Positions 55,955 to 63,888 of a DNA stretch of 64,000 bases are shown here, piece by piece (position 1 is the stretch's first letter; each line of letters starts with the position of its first letter). The position numbers and the translations under genes were made by a program. The notes under the pieces are model-generated. The model saw only the letters and a program-made list of their open reading frames with translations, made no database searches and had not been told where the DNA came from. Origin of the DNA: Bacillota bacterium (GTDB lineage Bacteria > Bacillota > Clostridia > Acetivibrionales > DSM-1351); contig JAEWOH010000076.1 in NCBI GenBank assembly GCA_023460955.1, positions 1 to 64,000 of the forward strand. Reading direction: 5' to 3'.

Positions 55955-56347
55955 ATGGCTAAGGTATATTACTATGGTACAGGACGTAGAAAGAAATCAG
56001 TAGCAAGAGTTAGACTTGTTCCTGGAGAAGGCAAGATATCAATAAATGACAGAACATTGGAAGACTACTTTGGATTGGATACTTTGAAGGTTATAGTTAA
56101 GCAACCATTAACCCTCACTGATACATTGACAAAGTTTGATGTTATATGTAAGGTTATCGGAGGAGGTTTCACTGGTCAAGCCGGTGCAATCAGACACGGT
56201 ATAGCAAGAGCTCTCTTAAAGGCTGATGAAGAACTCAGACCAGCACTTAAGAAGGCAGGTTTCTTGACAAGAGATCCAAGAATGAAGGAAAGAAAGAAAT
56301 ACGGTCTCAAGAAAGCAAGAAGAGCACCACAGTTCTCAAAGAGATAA
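55955..56347 (+). CDS. rpsI: 30S ribosomal protein S9 (uS9)
   Basis: 130 residues ending in KKARRAPQFSKR, the C-terminal tail whose last arginine touches the P-site tRNA. GTGRRKKSVARVRL is at the start. 18 bases after rplM. Confidence 0.98.
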   Translation: MAKVYYYGTGRRKKSVARVRLVPGEGKISINDRTLEDYFGLDTLKVIVKQPLTLTDTLTKFDVICKVIGGGFTGQAGAIRHGIARALLKADEELRPALKKAGFLTRDPRMKERKKYGLKKARRAPQFSKR

Positions 56348-56441
56348 TATGTGGCGGGAAAGGCTTTTATTTACAGGCTTTTCAGCTGCTATGTTGTGGA
56401 TTTTGTCGCAACATCGTCGCAACAAATTGCACAGTTTATTC

Positions 56442-56480
56442 AACACGGCTCGAAAGCATTCGCTTTTAAGCCGTGTTTTT
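56442..56480 (+). terminator. Terminator of rplM-rpsI
   Basis: AACACGGCT (56442-56450) pairs with AGCCGTGTT (56469-56477), with an inner AAGC/GCTT extension, followed by TTT. A direct repeat GTCGCAAC lies just upstream (56405-56423). Confidence 0.8.
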
Positions 56481-56514
56481 ATATGCTAATATTAGTTTTA
56501 ACAGGAGAATATAC

Positions 56515-56845
56515 ATGAGCGCATCTAATGCAGCATACAAAAAACGCCTTCGCATCGCTCATAATGTATTCGAGCATCCACTTTTTGTAAAACGTATTTG
56601 AATAAATGCAAAGAATGTTTACGTGTCGTGTTGATGAAAAACGGATATCCAAATACGAAAGCGATGCGTATCATAAAGAACTATTGTGTCGAGAAGGATT
56701 TGAGCGTTATTATCCCAAGGAAGTTACCGATGATGATTACTGCGTCTATATATTCACAGCCGAAAATGGATGGTATCATCCCGGTTCATTCGAGATTGGA
56801 TATAGGAGAGTTATAATATGCAATTCGAATTTGATAGTGAAATAA
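56515..56845 (+). pseudogene. Short reading frames, possibly a decayed gene
   Basis: A 28-codon frame (56515-56601, MSASNAAYKKRLRIAHNVFE) has a good AGGAGA site but stops at once. A second frame follows (56606-56845, CRVDEKRISKYESDAYHKEL) with no ribosome site, overlapping the start of the DUF1905 gene. Neither is recognised. The pattern of short frames in a row fits a broken gene, but this is weak. Confidence 0.35.
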
Positions 56846-57273
56846 AGCGTCTTGACGGCAAAATTAAATGGAATGTTTTCTATTTCCCACATTCGGCATT
56901 GGAGCATTTTGGAGTAAAAGGCAATATACCAGTTTGCATCACTGTGGATGGGCATGGGTTTGACCATACGCTGCTACCTTCAAAAAACGGGCATTATTTA
57001 GTATATAACGAATTTATCAAGCAGGCTGTTGGTAAGAATCTTGGTGACAGCGTTCATGTAACCTTAGAGAGAGACATTAAAAAGCGAAATGTTGTAATAC
57101 CGCTCTATATCGAAAATGCTTTAAAGAACGCTGGAGAATTGGAATCGTTTCTAAAACAGCCAGATTATGCAAAGCGGGAACAGGTAAACTACATAGAAAC
57201 TTCAAAAAAAGAAGAAACAAAAACAAATAGGATAAAAGCATTAATAAAGCGGCTTGGTGAGCAAAACTTATAA
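56818..57273 (+). CDS. DUF1905 / YdeI-like protein
   Basis: 151 residues. The N-terminal domain (FEFDSEIKRLDGKIKWNVFY to VHVTLERD) is of DUF1905 type, and the C-terminal part ends in a YdeI/OmpD-associated-like helical pair (ALKNAGELESFLKQPDYAKR). Function unknown. It has GGAGAG 9 bases upstream. Confidence 0.75.
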   Translation: MQFEFDSEIKRLDGKIKWNVFYFPHSALEHFGVKGNIPVCITVDGHGFDHTLLPSKNGHYLVYNEFIKQAVGKNLGDSVHVTLERDIKKRNVVIPLYIENALKNAGELESFLKQPDYAKREQVNYIETSKKEETKTNRIKALIKRLGEQNL

Positions 57274-57283
57274 AACTATTAAA

Positions 57284-57341
57284 ACGGAGGAAATTTATCC
57301 ATGACACCATCACCAAACTTGTAAGTGATTATGAAGAGTAA
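57284..57341 (+). pseudogene. Possible 3' remnant of a lost gene
   Basis: A short frame ending HDTITKLVSDYEE-stop (57300-57341) looks like the natural end of a helical protein, without a start in frame. A GGAGG and ATG (57301) in another frame give only seven codons. Likely the scar of a deletion. Confidence 0.25.
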
Positions 57342-57375
57342 TTAATAGGCTACTGATGCAAAAAACGAAGTGTAC

Positions 57376-57404
57376 TTGCTAATAAACTTCCAATGTCATA
57401 TAAT
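57376..57404 (+). promoter_or_regulatory. Promoter of the ArsR-type regulator gene
   Basis: TTGCTA (57376-57381), 17-base gap, perfect TATAAT (57399-57404). The -10 lies inside the 16-base repeat described next. Confidence 0.65.
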
Positions 57405-57413
57405 TAATTAGAT
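57398..57413. promoter_or_regulatory. Operator-like repeat, site 1
   Basis: ATATAATTAATTAGAT, identical over 16 bases to 58610-58625 before the ABC exporter gene. It contains the palindrome TAATTAATTA and covers the -10 of the regulator's own promoter, as expected for autorepression. Confidence 0.6.
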
Positions 57414-57467
57414 TGACATCGAATAAACAGATTCTACATAAACTAGTTTTTTACTAAGGAGAGGATT

Positions 57468-58499
57468 ATGTCAGATATAACATTTAATAAGCTGGATCCG
57501 GTATTTGAAACTATGGGGTTGCTTTTTGTCAGCTATAATCTTGACGAAGTGAAGAAGGAAACAAAAGAGAAGCTTACAGAAATGGAATTCGATGGAGAAC
57601 AGTTTTATTCACAGTATTTTAAAACCTTTGATAAATATGTTCAAATATTTATGAAAAACAGAGTAGAATGCAGTGAAAATGCGTTCTTTTTCAGTGAACA
57701 GGATCCAAATTACTTTCTGATACTCTTGTCTCTTATTATTGAAAACAGCAGTTGGCTCACATCTTTGGATGGTGTAACGGCAGGCCAGATTAAAGCTCAG
57801 ATTATCCATATATGTAATACTATTTTTGATGATGATACCGATTCAAATGGTGTGGATACTTTAGAGGATATCATTCTGTATTTGGACAAGACCGGTTTAC
57901 AATCCAACGCAAAATGGAAGATGCTTCAAGTTATGCAGTATCCTCAAAAATACATTAAAAAGCTCATTGAGATAATTAACTCCAATTTAAACGCATATGA
58001 TAGGGCCGTTAAAGATATTGTCAATCCGCTGGAAAAGCTTCTTAATCAGTATAGTGTTATGGCTGCTAATAATGGTGATAAAAGATTTTATGAACTCAAA
58101 GCTAAAATATCTCAATCTTCCGCCGTGTATCCAACCTTAATTTTTCCGTTGTCACAGATGCTGTTTGAAAACAGTTGCTATTATGGACTACTTAGTGAAA
58201 AAGTTGTTAATAACTGGAAATCACGTAAAAATTCCAAAGAACTTTTGCTGTTCAAATTAAAAGCCCTAAGTGATAGTAGTAAACTAGAAATAATATCGTC
58301 GCTTAAAATCAGTCCTAAATATAATCTTGAAATAGCTCAACAGTTAGGACTTACAGCGGCAACCATGTCCCACCACATGAATGTCCTGTTAAATTGCAGA
58401 TTTATAGGTGTTGAGAAAAAGAATGGCAAAGTATATTACCATTTGGAAAAAGAGAACCTGAAAGCATTGATTAAAGAACTTGAAGCCACTTTACTATGA
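57468..58499 (+). CDS. ArsR-type winged-helix regulator with long N-terminal domain
   Basis: 343 residues. The last ~80 form an ArsR-like winged helix (LKALSDSSKLEIISSL ... ATMSHHMNVLLNCRFIGVEK ... VYYHLE). The first ~250 residues are helical and of unknown fold, far longer than the usual 100-residue ArsR protein, and probably sense a ligand. It sits upstream of an ABC exporter with which it shares an operator-like repeat. GGAGAGG is the ribosome site. Confidence 0.87.
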   Translation: MSDITFNKLDPVFETMGLLFVSYNLDEVKKETKEKLTEMEFDGEQFYSQYFKTFDKYVQIFMKNRVECSENAFFFSEQDPNYFLILLSLIIENSSWLTSLDGVTAGQIKAQIIHICNTIFDDDTDSNGVDTLEDIILYLDKTGLQSNAKWKMLQVMQYPQKYIKKLIEIINSNLNAYDRAVKDIVNPLEKLLNQYSVMAANNGDKRFYELKAKISQSSAVYPTLIFPLSQMLFENSCYYGLLSEKVVNNWKSRKNSKELLLFKLKALSDSSKLEIISSLKISPKYNLEIAQQLGLTAATMSHHMNVLLNCRFIGVEKKNGKVYYHLEKENLKALIKELEATLL

Positions 58500-58518
58500 A
58501 AAATATTATCTGAATACC

Positions 58519-58547
58519 AATCCCGGCATTTGCCGGGATTTTATTTT
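58519..58547 (+). terminator. Terminator after the regulator gene
   Basis: AATCCCGGCA pairs with TGCCGGGATT across a very short loop, followed by TTATTTT. Confidence 0.88.
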
Positions 58548-58576
58548 GCCATACATTAGATACAAATCAAATATAG

Positions 58577-58605
58577 TTGACTAAAATCAAATTATAGCAT
58601 ATCAT
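58577..58605 (+). promoter_or_regulatory. Promoter of the ABC exporter gene
   Basis: TTGACT (58577-58582), 17-base gap, TATCAT (58600-58605); five of six matches in each box. Confidence 0.7.
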
Positions 58606-58609
58606 GTAT

Positions 58610-58625
58610 ATATAATTAATTAGAT
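58610..58625. promoter_or_regulatory. Operator-like repeat, site 2
   Basis: The second identical copy of ATATAATTAATTAGAT, just downstream of the -10 and across the expected start point. A repressor bound here would block the exporter promoter. Confidence 0.6.
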
Positions 58626-58674
58626 AGAGGTCATATAAGAATTAAATAGTAATCTAATAATTGGAGGTCTTGAT

Positions 58675-60360
58675 ATGAAAGAATATCTCATGAAAAACAA
58701 ATTAATACTATCAATTACTGTACTACTTAATATTATAAGTTCAGTGGCAGCAGTATTTCTGGCGAAACTCCTTCAAAAGGTTATTGATGTTGCCATAAGC
58801 GGCAATATGCCTTCGTTTCAACGGATTCTGCTATTTTCAGTAAGCTATATCATTTTGCTGGGTATTATCAGTTATTTGTATTCGTTGTGCAGCAAAATGC
58901 TCATCAGGAATCTGACAAAAATGTTACGACAAAAGGCTTTTTCGGGGATATTGAAAAGAAATATTAATGATTTTTCTAATGTAAATACAGCTGATTATAT
59001 TTCGGCACTTACCAATGATGTCAAATTGATTGAAGAGAACTACATAATTCCAACTCTGCTAGTGCTGCAATATGCGGTAATGTTTATTGTAACCCTCATT
59101 TTACTCTTTGAAATCAGTCCATTTATTACACTGTGCCTGATTGGATGTATAATTGTCATGCTTGTACTTCCCGGACTTATGAGTAAATCCTTGCAGACAA
59201 AGCAGGAGATGCTTTCTAAACAATATTCTGTTTTCACATCAAAGCTTAAGGATTTCTTTTCAGGCTTTGAAGTCATTAAAGCCTTTCAGATGGCTAATCA
59301 TATAAAAAAAGAATTTGTAAATGAAAACGATAAGGCAGTTAATGCAAAATACCAAGCAGATAAAATGTTTGCACTAAACGAAGGCATTTCCGGAATACTT
59401 GCGTATCTTACTCAGTTTTCCGGTTTGTTTATCGGTGCATATCTAATAATTAAAGGAAATATAACCGCCGGTACTTTAGTTGCATTAATTCAACTCTCAG
59501 GTACATTTGTAAGTCCTGTTATGATGATTTTACAGAATATTCCCAAAATCAAAAGTATGGTCCCTATTGTCAATCGATTTAAGGAATTGGCAGACTATTC
59601 GGATACATCGTTTGAGGGTATATTAGAACCATCGTTTAAAGCAGGGATTGAAATTAAGGACTTGTATTTTTCCTATGAAGAGGATCGACCAATTTTAAAG
59701 AATGTAAATTTAACGCTGCATAAAGGTAAAAAATATGCTATCGTTGGCAAAAGCGGGTGTGGGAAAACAACATTGGTTAAGGTTTTAACGGGAAATTATT
59801 CTTTTTACACCGGAAGCATTACATATGATGGCACAAGCTTACGTGATCTGGATATTGAAAAAATACACAATATGGCTTCTGTAATACATCAAAACATCTA
59901 CATGTTTGATGACAGTATCAGGCAAAACATTTGTTTATATGATGACTTTGAAGGCATCGGACTGGAAGCTGCATTGAAAACAAGTGGAGTGAGTGAGTTT
60001 GTCGAGCGCGTGCCGGGTGGTCTTTTGGCCATGGTGGGGGAAAACGGTTCAAATATGTCAGGTGGACAGCGGCAGCGTGTTGCAGTTGCCAGGGCTTTAA
60101 TCAGGAACAAACCAATTCTTATTTTAGACGAAGGAACATCATCAGTTGATATGCAGACGGCTTACGATATTGAAAGCAGTCTTCTTAATATCGAAGATCT
60201 GACGCTTATTACCATTACACATAGTTTGAACTCAGATTTATTAGGAAAGTACGATCAGATTATTTATATGGAGGATGGAGTTATCTCAGAGACAGGTAAT
60301 CTGTCAGAACTATTATCCAAGCAAGGTGGCTTTTGTAATTTTGTAAACCTTATGAGATAA
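58675..60360 (+). CDS. ABC exporter, fused permease and ATPase
   Basis: 561 residues, a half-transporter. Six membrane helices (about 1-300), then the nucleotide-binding domain with Walker A GKSGCGKTT (about 358-366), signature MSGGQRQRV (about 461) and ILILDEGTSSVD, where Gly replaces the usual Pro after DE. The family exports drugs, peptides or lipids as dimers. Controlled, it seems, by the preceding regulator. Ribosome site TTGGAGG. Confidence 0.92.
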   Translation: MKEYLMKNKLILSITVLLNIISSVAAVFLAKLLQKVIDVAISGNMPSFQRILLFSVSYIILLGIISYLYSLCSKMLIRNLTKMLRQKAFSGILKRNINDFSNVNTADYISALTNDVKLIEENYIIPTLLVLQYAVMFIVTLILLFEISPFITLCLIGCIIVMLVLPGLMSKSLQTKQEMLSKQYSVFTSKLKDFFSGFEVIKAFQMANHIKKEFVNENDKAVNAKYQADKMFALNEGISGILAYLTQFSGLFIGAYLIIKGNITAGTLVALIQLSGTFVSPVMMILQNIPKIKSMVPIVNRFKELADYSDTSFEGILEPSFKAGIEIKDLYFSYEEDRPILKNVNLTLHKGKKYAIVGKSGCGKTTLVKVLTGNYSFYTGSITYDGTSLRDLDIEKIHNMASVIHQNIYMFDDSIRQNICLYDDFEGIGLEAALKTSGVSEFVERVPGGLLAMVGENGSNMSGGQRQRVAVARALIRNKPILILDEGTSSVDMQTAYDIESSLLNIEDLTLITITHSLNSDLLGKYDQIIYMEDGVISETGNLSELLSKQGGFCNFVNLMR

Positions 60361-60396
60361 AAGTATAATCAATTCGGAGAATGCCAGAGCTATGAC

Positions 60397-60429
60397 AAAA
60401 AAGAGAATTCTTACTGAGTTCTCTTTTTT
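60397..60429 (+). terminator. Terminator after the ABC exporter
   Basis: AAAAAAGAGAA pairs with TTCTCTTTTTT with a small central mismatch and loop; the right arm supplies the T run, and the A-run makes it usable on both strands. Confidence 0.82.
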
Positions 60430-60469
60430 GCAACTTGGCACTAAATATCTGCATCTTGGTTAAATTTAC

Positions 60470-60498
60470 TTGAAATACCATATTCGTAAGGATATGAT
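60470..60498 (+). promoter_or_regulatory. Promoter of the LytTR-DUF3021-ABC operon
   Basis: TTGAAA (60470-60475), 17-base gap, TATGAT (60493-60498); each box is one base from consensus. Start near 60505 leaves a very short leader before the GGAGG at 60510. Confidence 0.75.
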
Positions 60499-60521
60499 AA
60501 TATCGGAATGGAGGTCAGCAG

Positions 60522-60962
60522 ATGAAGATAAACATTCGGACCGACAGCAATGTAAAAGAGACTGAGATTAGTATTTCCTGTAACAGACTGACACCCGAGA
60601 TTGAAAAGCTGATATCGCTGGTTCGCATAATGGATAAGCAGATAACGGGACATAAACAGGGGCAAATACATTTTTTGAATATTAATGAAATCCTCTACAT
60701 AGATACCGTAGATAAAAAAACCTTTTATTATACTAAAGCGGATGTTTACGAATCTCAGCTTCGACTATATGAGCTGGAGGAACAGCTTGAAGGAACAGAA
60801 TTTTTCAGGGCAAACAAGTCCTGTATAGCTAATTTTACACAGATAAAATCACTTAAAGCGGATCTGGACGGACGAATACTTCTTACAATGAGTAATGAAG
60901 AAAAATTGTATGTTTCAAGACAGTATGCACCATATGTTAAAAAGAAACTGGGGGTCAAATAA
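60522..60962 (+). CDS. LytTR-family DNA-binding regulator
   Basis: 146 residues. After an N-terminal ~45-residue strand/helix region comes a LytTR domain (INEILYIDTVDKKTFYYT ... FFRANKSCIANFTQIKSL). There is no receiver domain, so it is not a classical response regulator. LytTR genes followed by a DUF3021 membrane protein are a recurring pair in Firmicutes, in which the membrane protein is thought to restrain the regulator. Confidence 0.9.
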   Translation: MKINIRTDSNVKETEISISCNRLTPEIEKLISLVRIMDKQITGHKQGQIHFLNINEILYIDTVDKKTFYYTKADVYESQLRLYELEEQLEGTEFFRANKSCIANFTQIKSLKADLDGRILLTMSNEEKLYVSRQYAPYVKKKLGVK

Positions 60963-60963
60963 A

Positions 60964-61458
60964 ATGAGTAAAAGGTTTACAATTTTCGAATTTTTCTCAG
61001 AAGCCTTCAATATTTTTTCCAGTATGATAATATGCATAACCTTTACCGCTTTTTTTATTGGAAAAGATGTAGGAACAATGTCCTCACTATACAAGTTTGG
61101 GAAGGAAGCAATAGCCATTGATACTGTGGTACAAATACTATTAGCCGCATTTGCATTGGAGACGGTAAAAGTTTTTTGGTTTTCAGAAAAACTAATAAAA
61201 CATATGATGTCCTTATGGAGAACAACGGGAATGGTGATTTCTGTAATACCGTTAATAGCAATCTTTTCTGCAATATTCGGATGGTTCCCCCTCAATGACA
61301 TAAACGCCTGGGGTGGTTTCTTTTTATCGTTTGCAATATGTTTTTTATTTAGTCTTGCTGTTGTCTTAATAAAGACAAAGCTGGAAAACAAAAAGTACAG
61401 AGAAGGTATTAAACGATACCGCAAAGAGCATGGATTGGAGGCTGGAGAAGATGATTAA
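60964..61458 (+). CDS. DUF3021 membrane protein
   Basis: 164 residues with four hydrophobic helices (about 13-33, 47-70, 85-105, 112-137) and a charged C-terminal tail. The start at 60964 follows the LytTR stop by one base; earlier in-frame codons read the LytTR gene. Overlaps the following ATPase gene by 8 bases. Likely the membrane partner of the LytTR protein. Confidence 0.85.
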   Translation: MSKRFTIFEFFSEAFNIFSSMIICITFTAFFIGKDVGTMSSLYKFGKEAIAIDTVVQILLAAFALETVKVFWFSEKLIKHMMSLWRTTGMVISVIPLIAIFSAIFGWFPLNDINAWGGFFLSFAICFLFSLAVVLIKTKLENKKYREGIKRYRKEHGLEAGEDD

Positions 61459-62317
61459 TACTGAGGGGAAAATACGAGGTATAGAGGTAAAAAACTTAAC
61501 CAAATTCTTTGGGGATAAAAAAGTTCTGGATAATGTCAGCGTGTCAGTGGGAACTGGAGAGCTATTTGGTCTGTTGGGGCCGTCAGGTGCCGGAAAAACT
61601 ACTCTGATAAAGGTATTAACAGGGCAGTTGAAGTATCACGGCGAAGCAAGTGTTTTTGGTCGGGAATGCAGTAGTTTTGGAAATGAGATATACAGTCATG
61701 TAGGAATGGTCCTTGACAATAGTGGTATTTATGAAAGATTAACCTGCTATGAAAATCTCAAGCTGTTTGCAAAAATTTATAGGATAAATAATGAAGAAAT
61801 AAATTCAGTCCTTAAGAGAGTCGGACTGATCGAAGCCAAAAAAACGCCTGCCGGAAAGCTGTCAAAGGGAATGAAACAAAGGCTTTTACTGGCAAGGGCT
61901 GTGCTGCACCGACCCAAAATGTTATTTTTGGATGAGCCGACCAGCGGTTTAGATCCTGCAACAGCCAGAGAAATTCATGACTATTTGATAGAACTCAAGA
62001 AGGAAGGAACTGCTATCTTTTTAACCACACATAATATGGAGGAGGCCTATAAGCTTTGCGATAATATCGCACTTCTCAATGAAGGGAAAATTGTAGAGTA
62101 TGGAGCACCGGACGAGTTATGCAGACGGCATAATCAGACCAATAGTATAGAACTTCTCTTGAAAAGTGGAGAAAAGGTTGAAATACCGAATAGTGGAGCC
62201 TATGCCGATAAAATTGCAGAGTATTTCAGGGGAGAGAAGGTGGAGACCATTCATTCTTCCGAACCGAATTTGGAAACAGTATTTATGAAGTTAACCGGAA
62301 GGGGATTAAACTTATGA
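61451..62317 (+). CDS. ABC transporter ATPase (multidrug/daunorubicin type)
   Basis: 288 residues. Walker A GPSGAGKTT (43-51), signature LSKGMKQRL, Walker B MLFLDEPTSGLD, then THNMEEA. This is the DrrA/CcmA-like group that pairs with ABC-2 permeases. ATG 61451 has GGAG 5-8 bases upstream; the earlier ATG 61430 lies in DUF3021. Its stop overlaps the next start (ATGA). Confidence 0.92.
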   Translation: MINTEGKIRGIEVKNLTKFFGDKKVLDNVSVSVGTGELFGLLGPSGAGKTTLIKVLTGQLKYHGEASVFGRECSSFGNEIYSHVGMVLDNSGIYERLTCYENLKLFAKIYRINNEEINSVLKRVGLIEAKKTPAGKLSKGMKQRLLLARAVLHRPKMLFLDEPTSGLDPATAREIHDYLIELKKEGTAIFLTTHNMEEAYKLCDNIALLNEGKIVEYGAPDELCRRHNQTNSIELLLKSGEKVEIPNSGAYADKIAEYFRGEKVETIHSSEPNLETVFMKLTGRGLNL

Positions 62318-63000
62318 TACGTATAAACCACATATCAGCAATGATTGAAAAAGATTTTAGAGTAACCTTAAGGAATATGCAAATTTTAATCTTATTTATT
62401 ATATATCCTGTAGTCGGTTTTGTAATGGCACAATCAGTAAGTATGGAAAAAAGCTTTTTTATAAGTGTGTTTGCAACAATGCATTTTGTGTTTACACCTA
62501 TAGTATCCACCTCAGCTATGATATCAGAGGAAAAGGACAAAAATACCTTACGTGTACTGAGAATGTCTGGAATAAATTCTGCGGAATTCTTCCTGAGCAC
62601 TGCATTGTTTGTGTTGATTTTAGACTGTTTAACCGGAAGTTCTCTATTGCTGCTGTCAGGGCAAAACGGTCCAAATCCTTGGTTATTCTATTCTGCCGGA
62701 ATACTGGGAGGTATTATTTCAATACTTGTTGGAATTTGTATCGGGACATTTTCAAAAAGCACCAGTGCTGCCAGTGGCTTGGCTGTGGCTGCCGGTATGG
62801 TTTTGGCTTTTATCCCCATGCTGTCATTTTTCAATAAAGGTTTGGAGCACTTCTCAAAATTTCTATACGGACAGCAAATTAAGTACTTAATTGAAGGCAA
62901 AAATTGGTCAGGAGAATCCATTGCAGTCATGTTAATAAACCTTGGCTTTATCGTCGGTCTATATGTATTATTATATAAGAGAACAAAATTAGATGAGTAA
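62314..63000 (+). CDS. ABC-2 type transporter permease
   Basis: 228 residues, six hydrophobic helices. EEKDKNTLRVLRMSGINS, in a cytoplasmic loop, is the ABC-2 coupling motif. It is translationally coupled to the ATPase by a 4-base overlap, so both form one exporter regulated with the LytTR gene. Substrate unknown. Confidence 0.9.
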   Translation: MIRINHISAMIEKDFRVTLRNMQILILFIIYPVVGFVMAQSVSMEKSFFISVFATMHFVFTPIVSTSAMISEEKDKNTLRVLRMSGINSAEFFLSTALFVLILDCLTGSSLLLLSGQNGPNPWLFYSAGILGGIISILVGICIGTFSKSTSAASGLAVAAGMVLAFIPMLSFFNKGLEHFSKFLYGQQIKYLIEGKNWSGESIAVMLINLGFIVGLYVLLYKRTKLDE

Positions 63001-63026
63001 GTTTTATTTAAAAGGGGGAGAACATC

Positions 63027-63479
63027 ATTAACATCATTTCAGTAAAAGAAAAACCTGAATATATAACCCGAGCTATTAAATATTTCCAAAGCAAGTGGGC
63101 TAACGAGCAAAATATGATGGTATATGAGGACTGCATTACGCATTGTGTTACTACAGACAGACCTCTGCCTCAATGGTACCTGCTTATGGATGGTGATACC
63201 ATAGCCGGTTGTGCCGGGCTTATAACCAATGACTTTATCAGCAGGATGGATTTGTATCCCTGGGTATGCGCCGTTTTTATCGAGGAGGATTACCGGGGAC
63301 ACGCGTATGGAGGATTACTGCTGGAACAAGCCAGAAGCGATGCACAAAAGAGCGGCTTTCCATGCTTGTACTTATGCACGGGTCTGACGGGTTACTATGA
63401 GCACTTTGGCTTTGAGTATATAGGAAAGGGTTATCATCCATGGGGAGAGGAAACCCGTATTTACCAGCTTAATGTATAA
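63027..63479 (+). CDS. GNAT-family acetyltransferase with apparent ATT start
   Basis: About 150 residues. The first ATG in frame (63111) would cut off conserved N-terminal sequence (ISVKEKPEYITRAIKYFQSKW). GGGGGAG at 63014-63020 lies 6 bases before ATT at 63027, which is in frame. The GNAT core is clear: VCAVFIEEDYRGHAYGGLLL is motif A, and YEHFGFEYIGKG the end. Initiation at ATT (or ATC one codon earlier) is the best reading. Alternatively the true start was lost and the gene reads from 63111/63114. Confidence 0.8.
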   Translation: MNIISVKEKPEYITRAIKYFQSKWANEQNMMVYEDCITHCVTTDRPLPQWYLLMDGDTIAGCAGLITNDFISRMDLYPWVCAVFIEEDYRGHAYGGLLLEQARSDAQKSGFPCLYLCTGLTGYYEHFGFEYIGKGYHPWGEETRIYQLNV

Positions 63480-63499
63480 TATATAAAGGAGAATAAACT

Positions 63500-63886
63500 A
63501 TGAAGGTAAATATAACCCATGTTGGAGTCTATGCCACAGACATAGAAAAAAGCAAAGAATATTATGTTACATACTTCGGAGGTAAAAGCAACAGCCTTTA
63601 CAAGAACTCAAAGGGTTTTTCCAGCTATTTTATTACCTTCGACGGTGGAGCCAGTCTGGAAATTATGCATCATAGGGAGCTGGAATTCCGACCTGTCGAA
63701 GATAAAGTAAACGGTTGGAGTCATGTTGCTTTCTCAGTAGGTGACAGGGACACTGTTATCAAACTGACAGAGAGGATAGTTTCTGACGGGTATGAACTCT
63801 ACAGTCCGCCAAGACAGACCGGAGACGGCTATTTCGAGAGCTGTGTGGCCGACCCCGACGGAAATAGAGTTGAAATAACTGAATAA
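63500..63886 (+). CDS. VOC-family (glyoxalase-like) protein
   Basis: 128 residues, two beta-alpha-beta-beta-beta modules: ITHVGVYATDIEKSKEYY and HVAFSVGDRDTVIKLTERI. The metal-site pattern is His (THVGV), Glu (LEIMHH), His (WSHVAF) and Glu near the end (NRVEITE). May be a lactoylglutathione lyase-like isomerase or a resistance protein; substrate unknown. AAAGGAG precedes ATG. Confidence 0.88.
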   Translation: MKVNITHVGVYATDIEKSKEYYVTYFGGKSNSLYKNSKGFSSYFITFDGGASLEIMHHRELEFRPVEDKVNGWSHVAFSVGDRDTVIKLTERIVSDGYELYSPPRQTGDGYFESCVADPDGNRVEITE

Positions 63887-63888
63887 AG

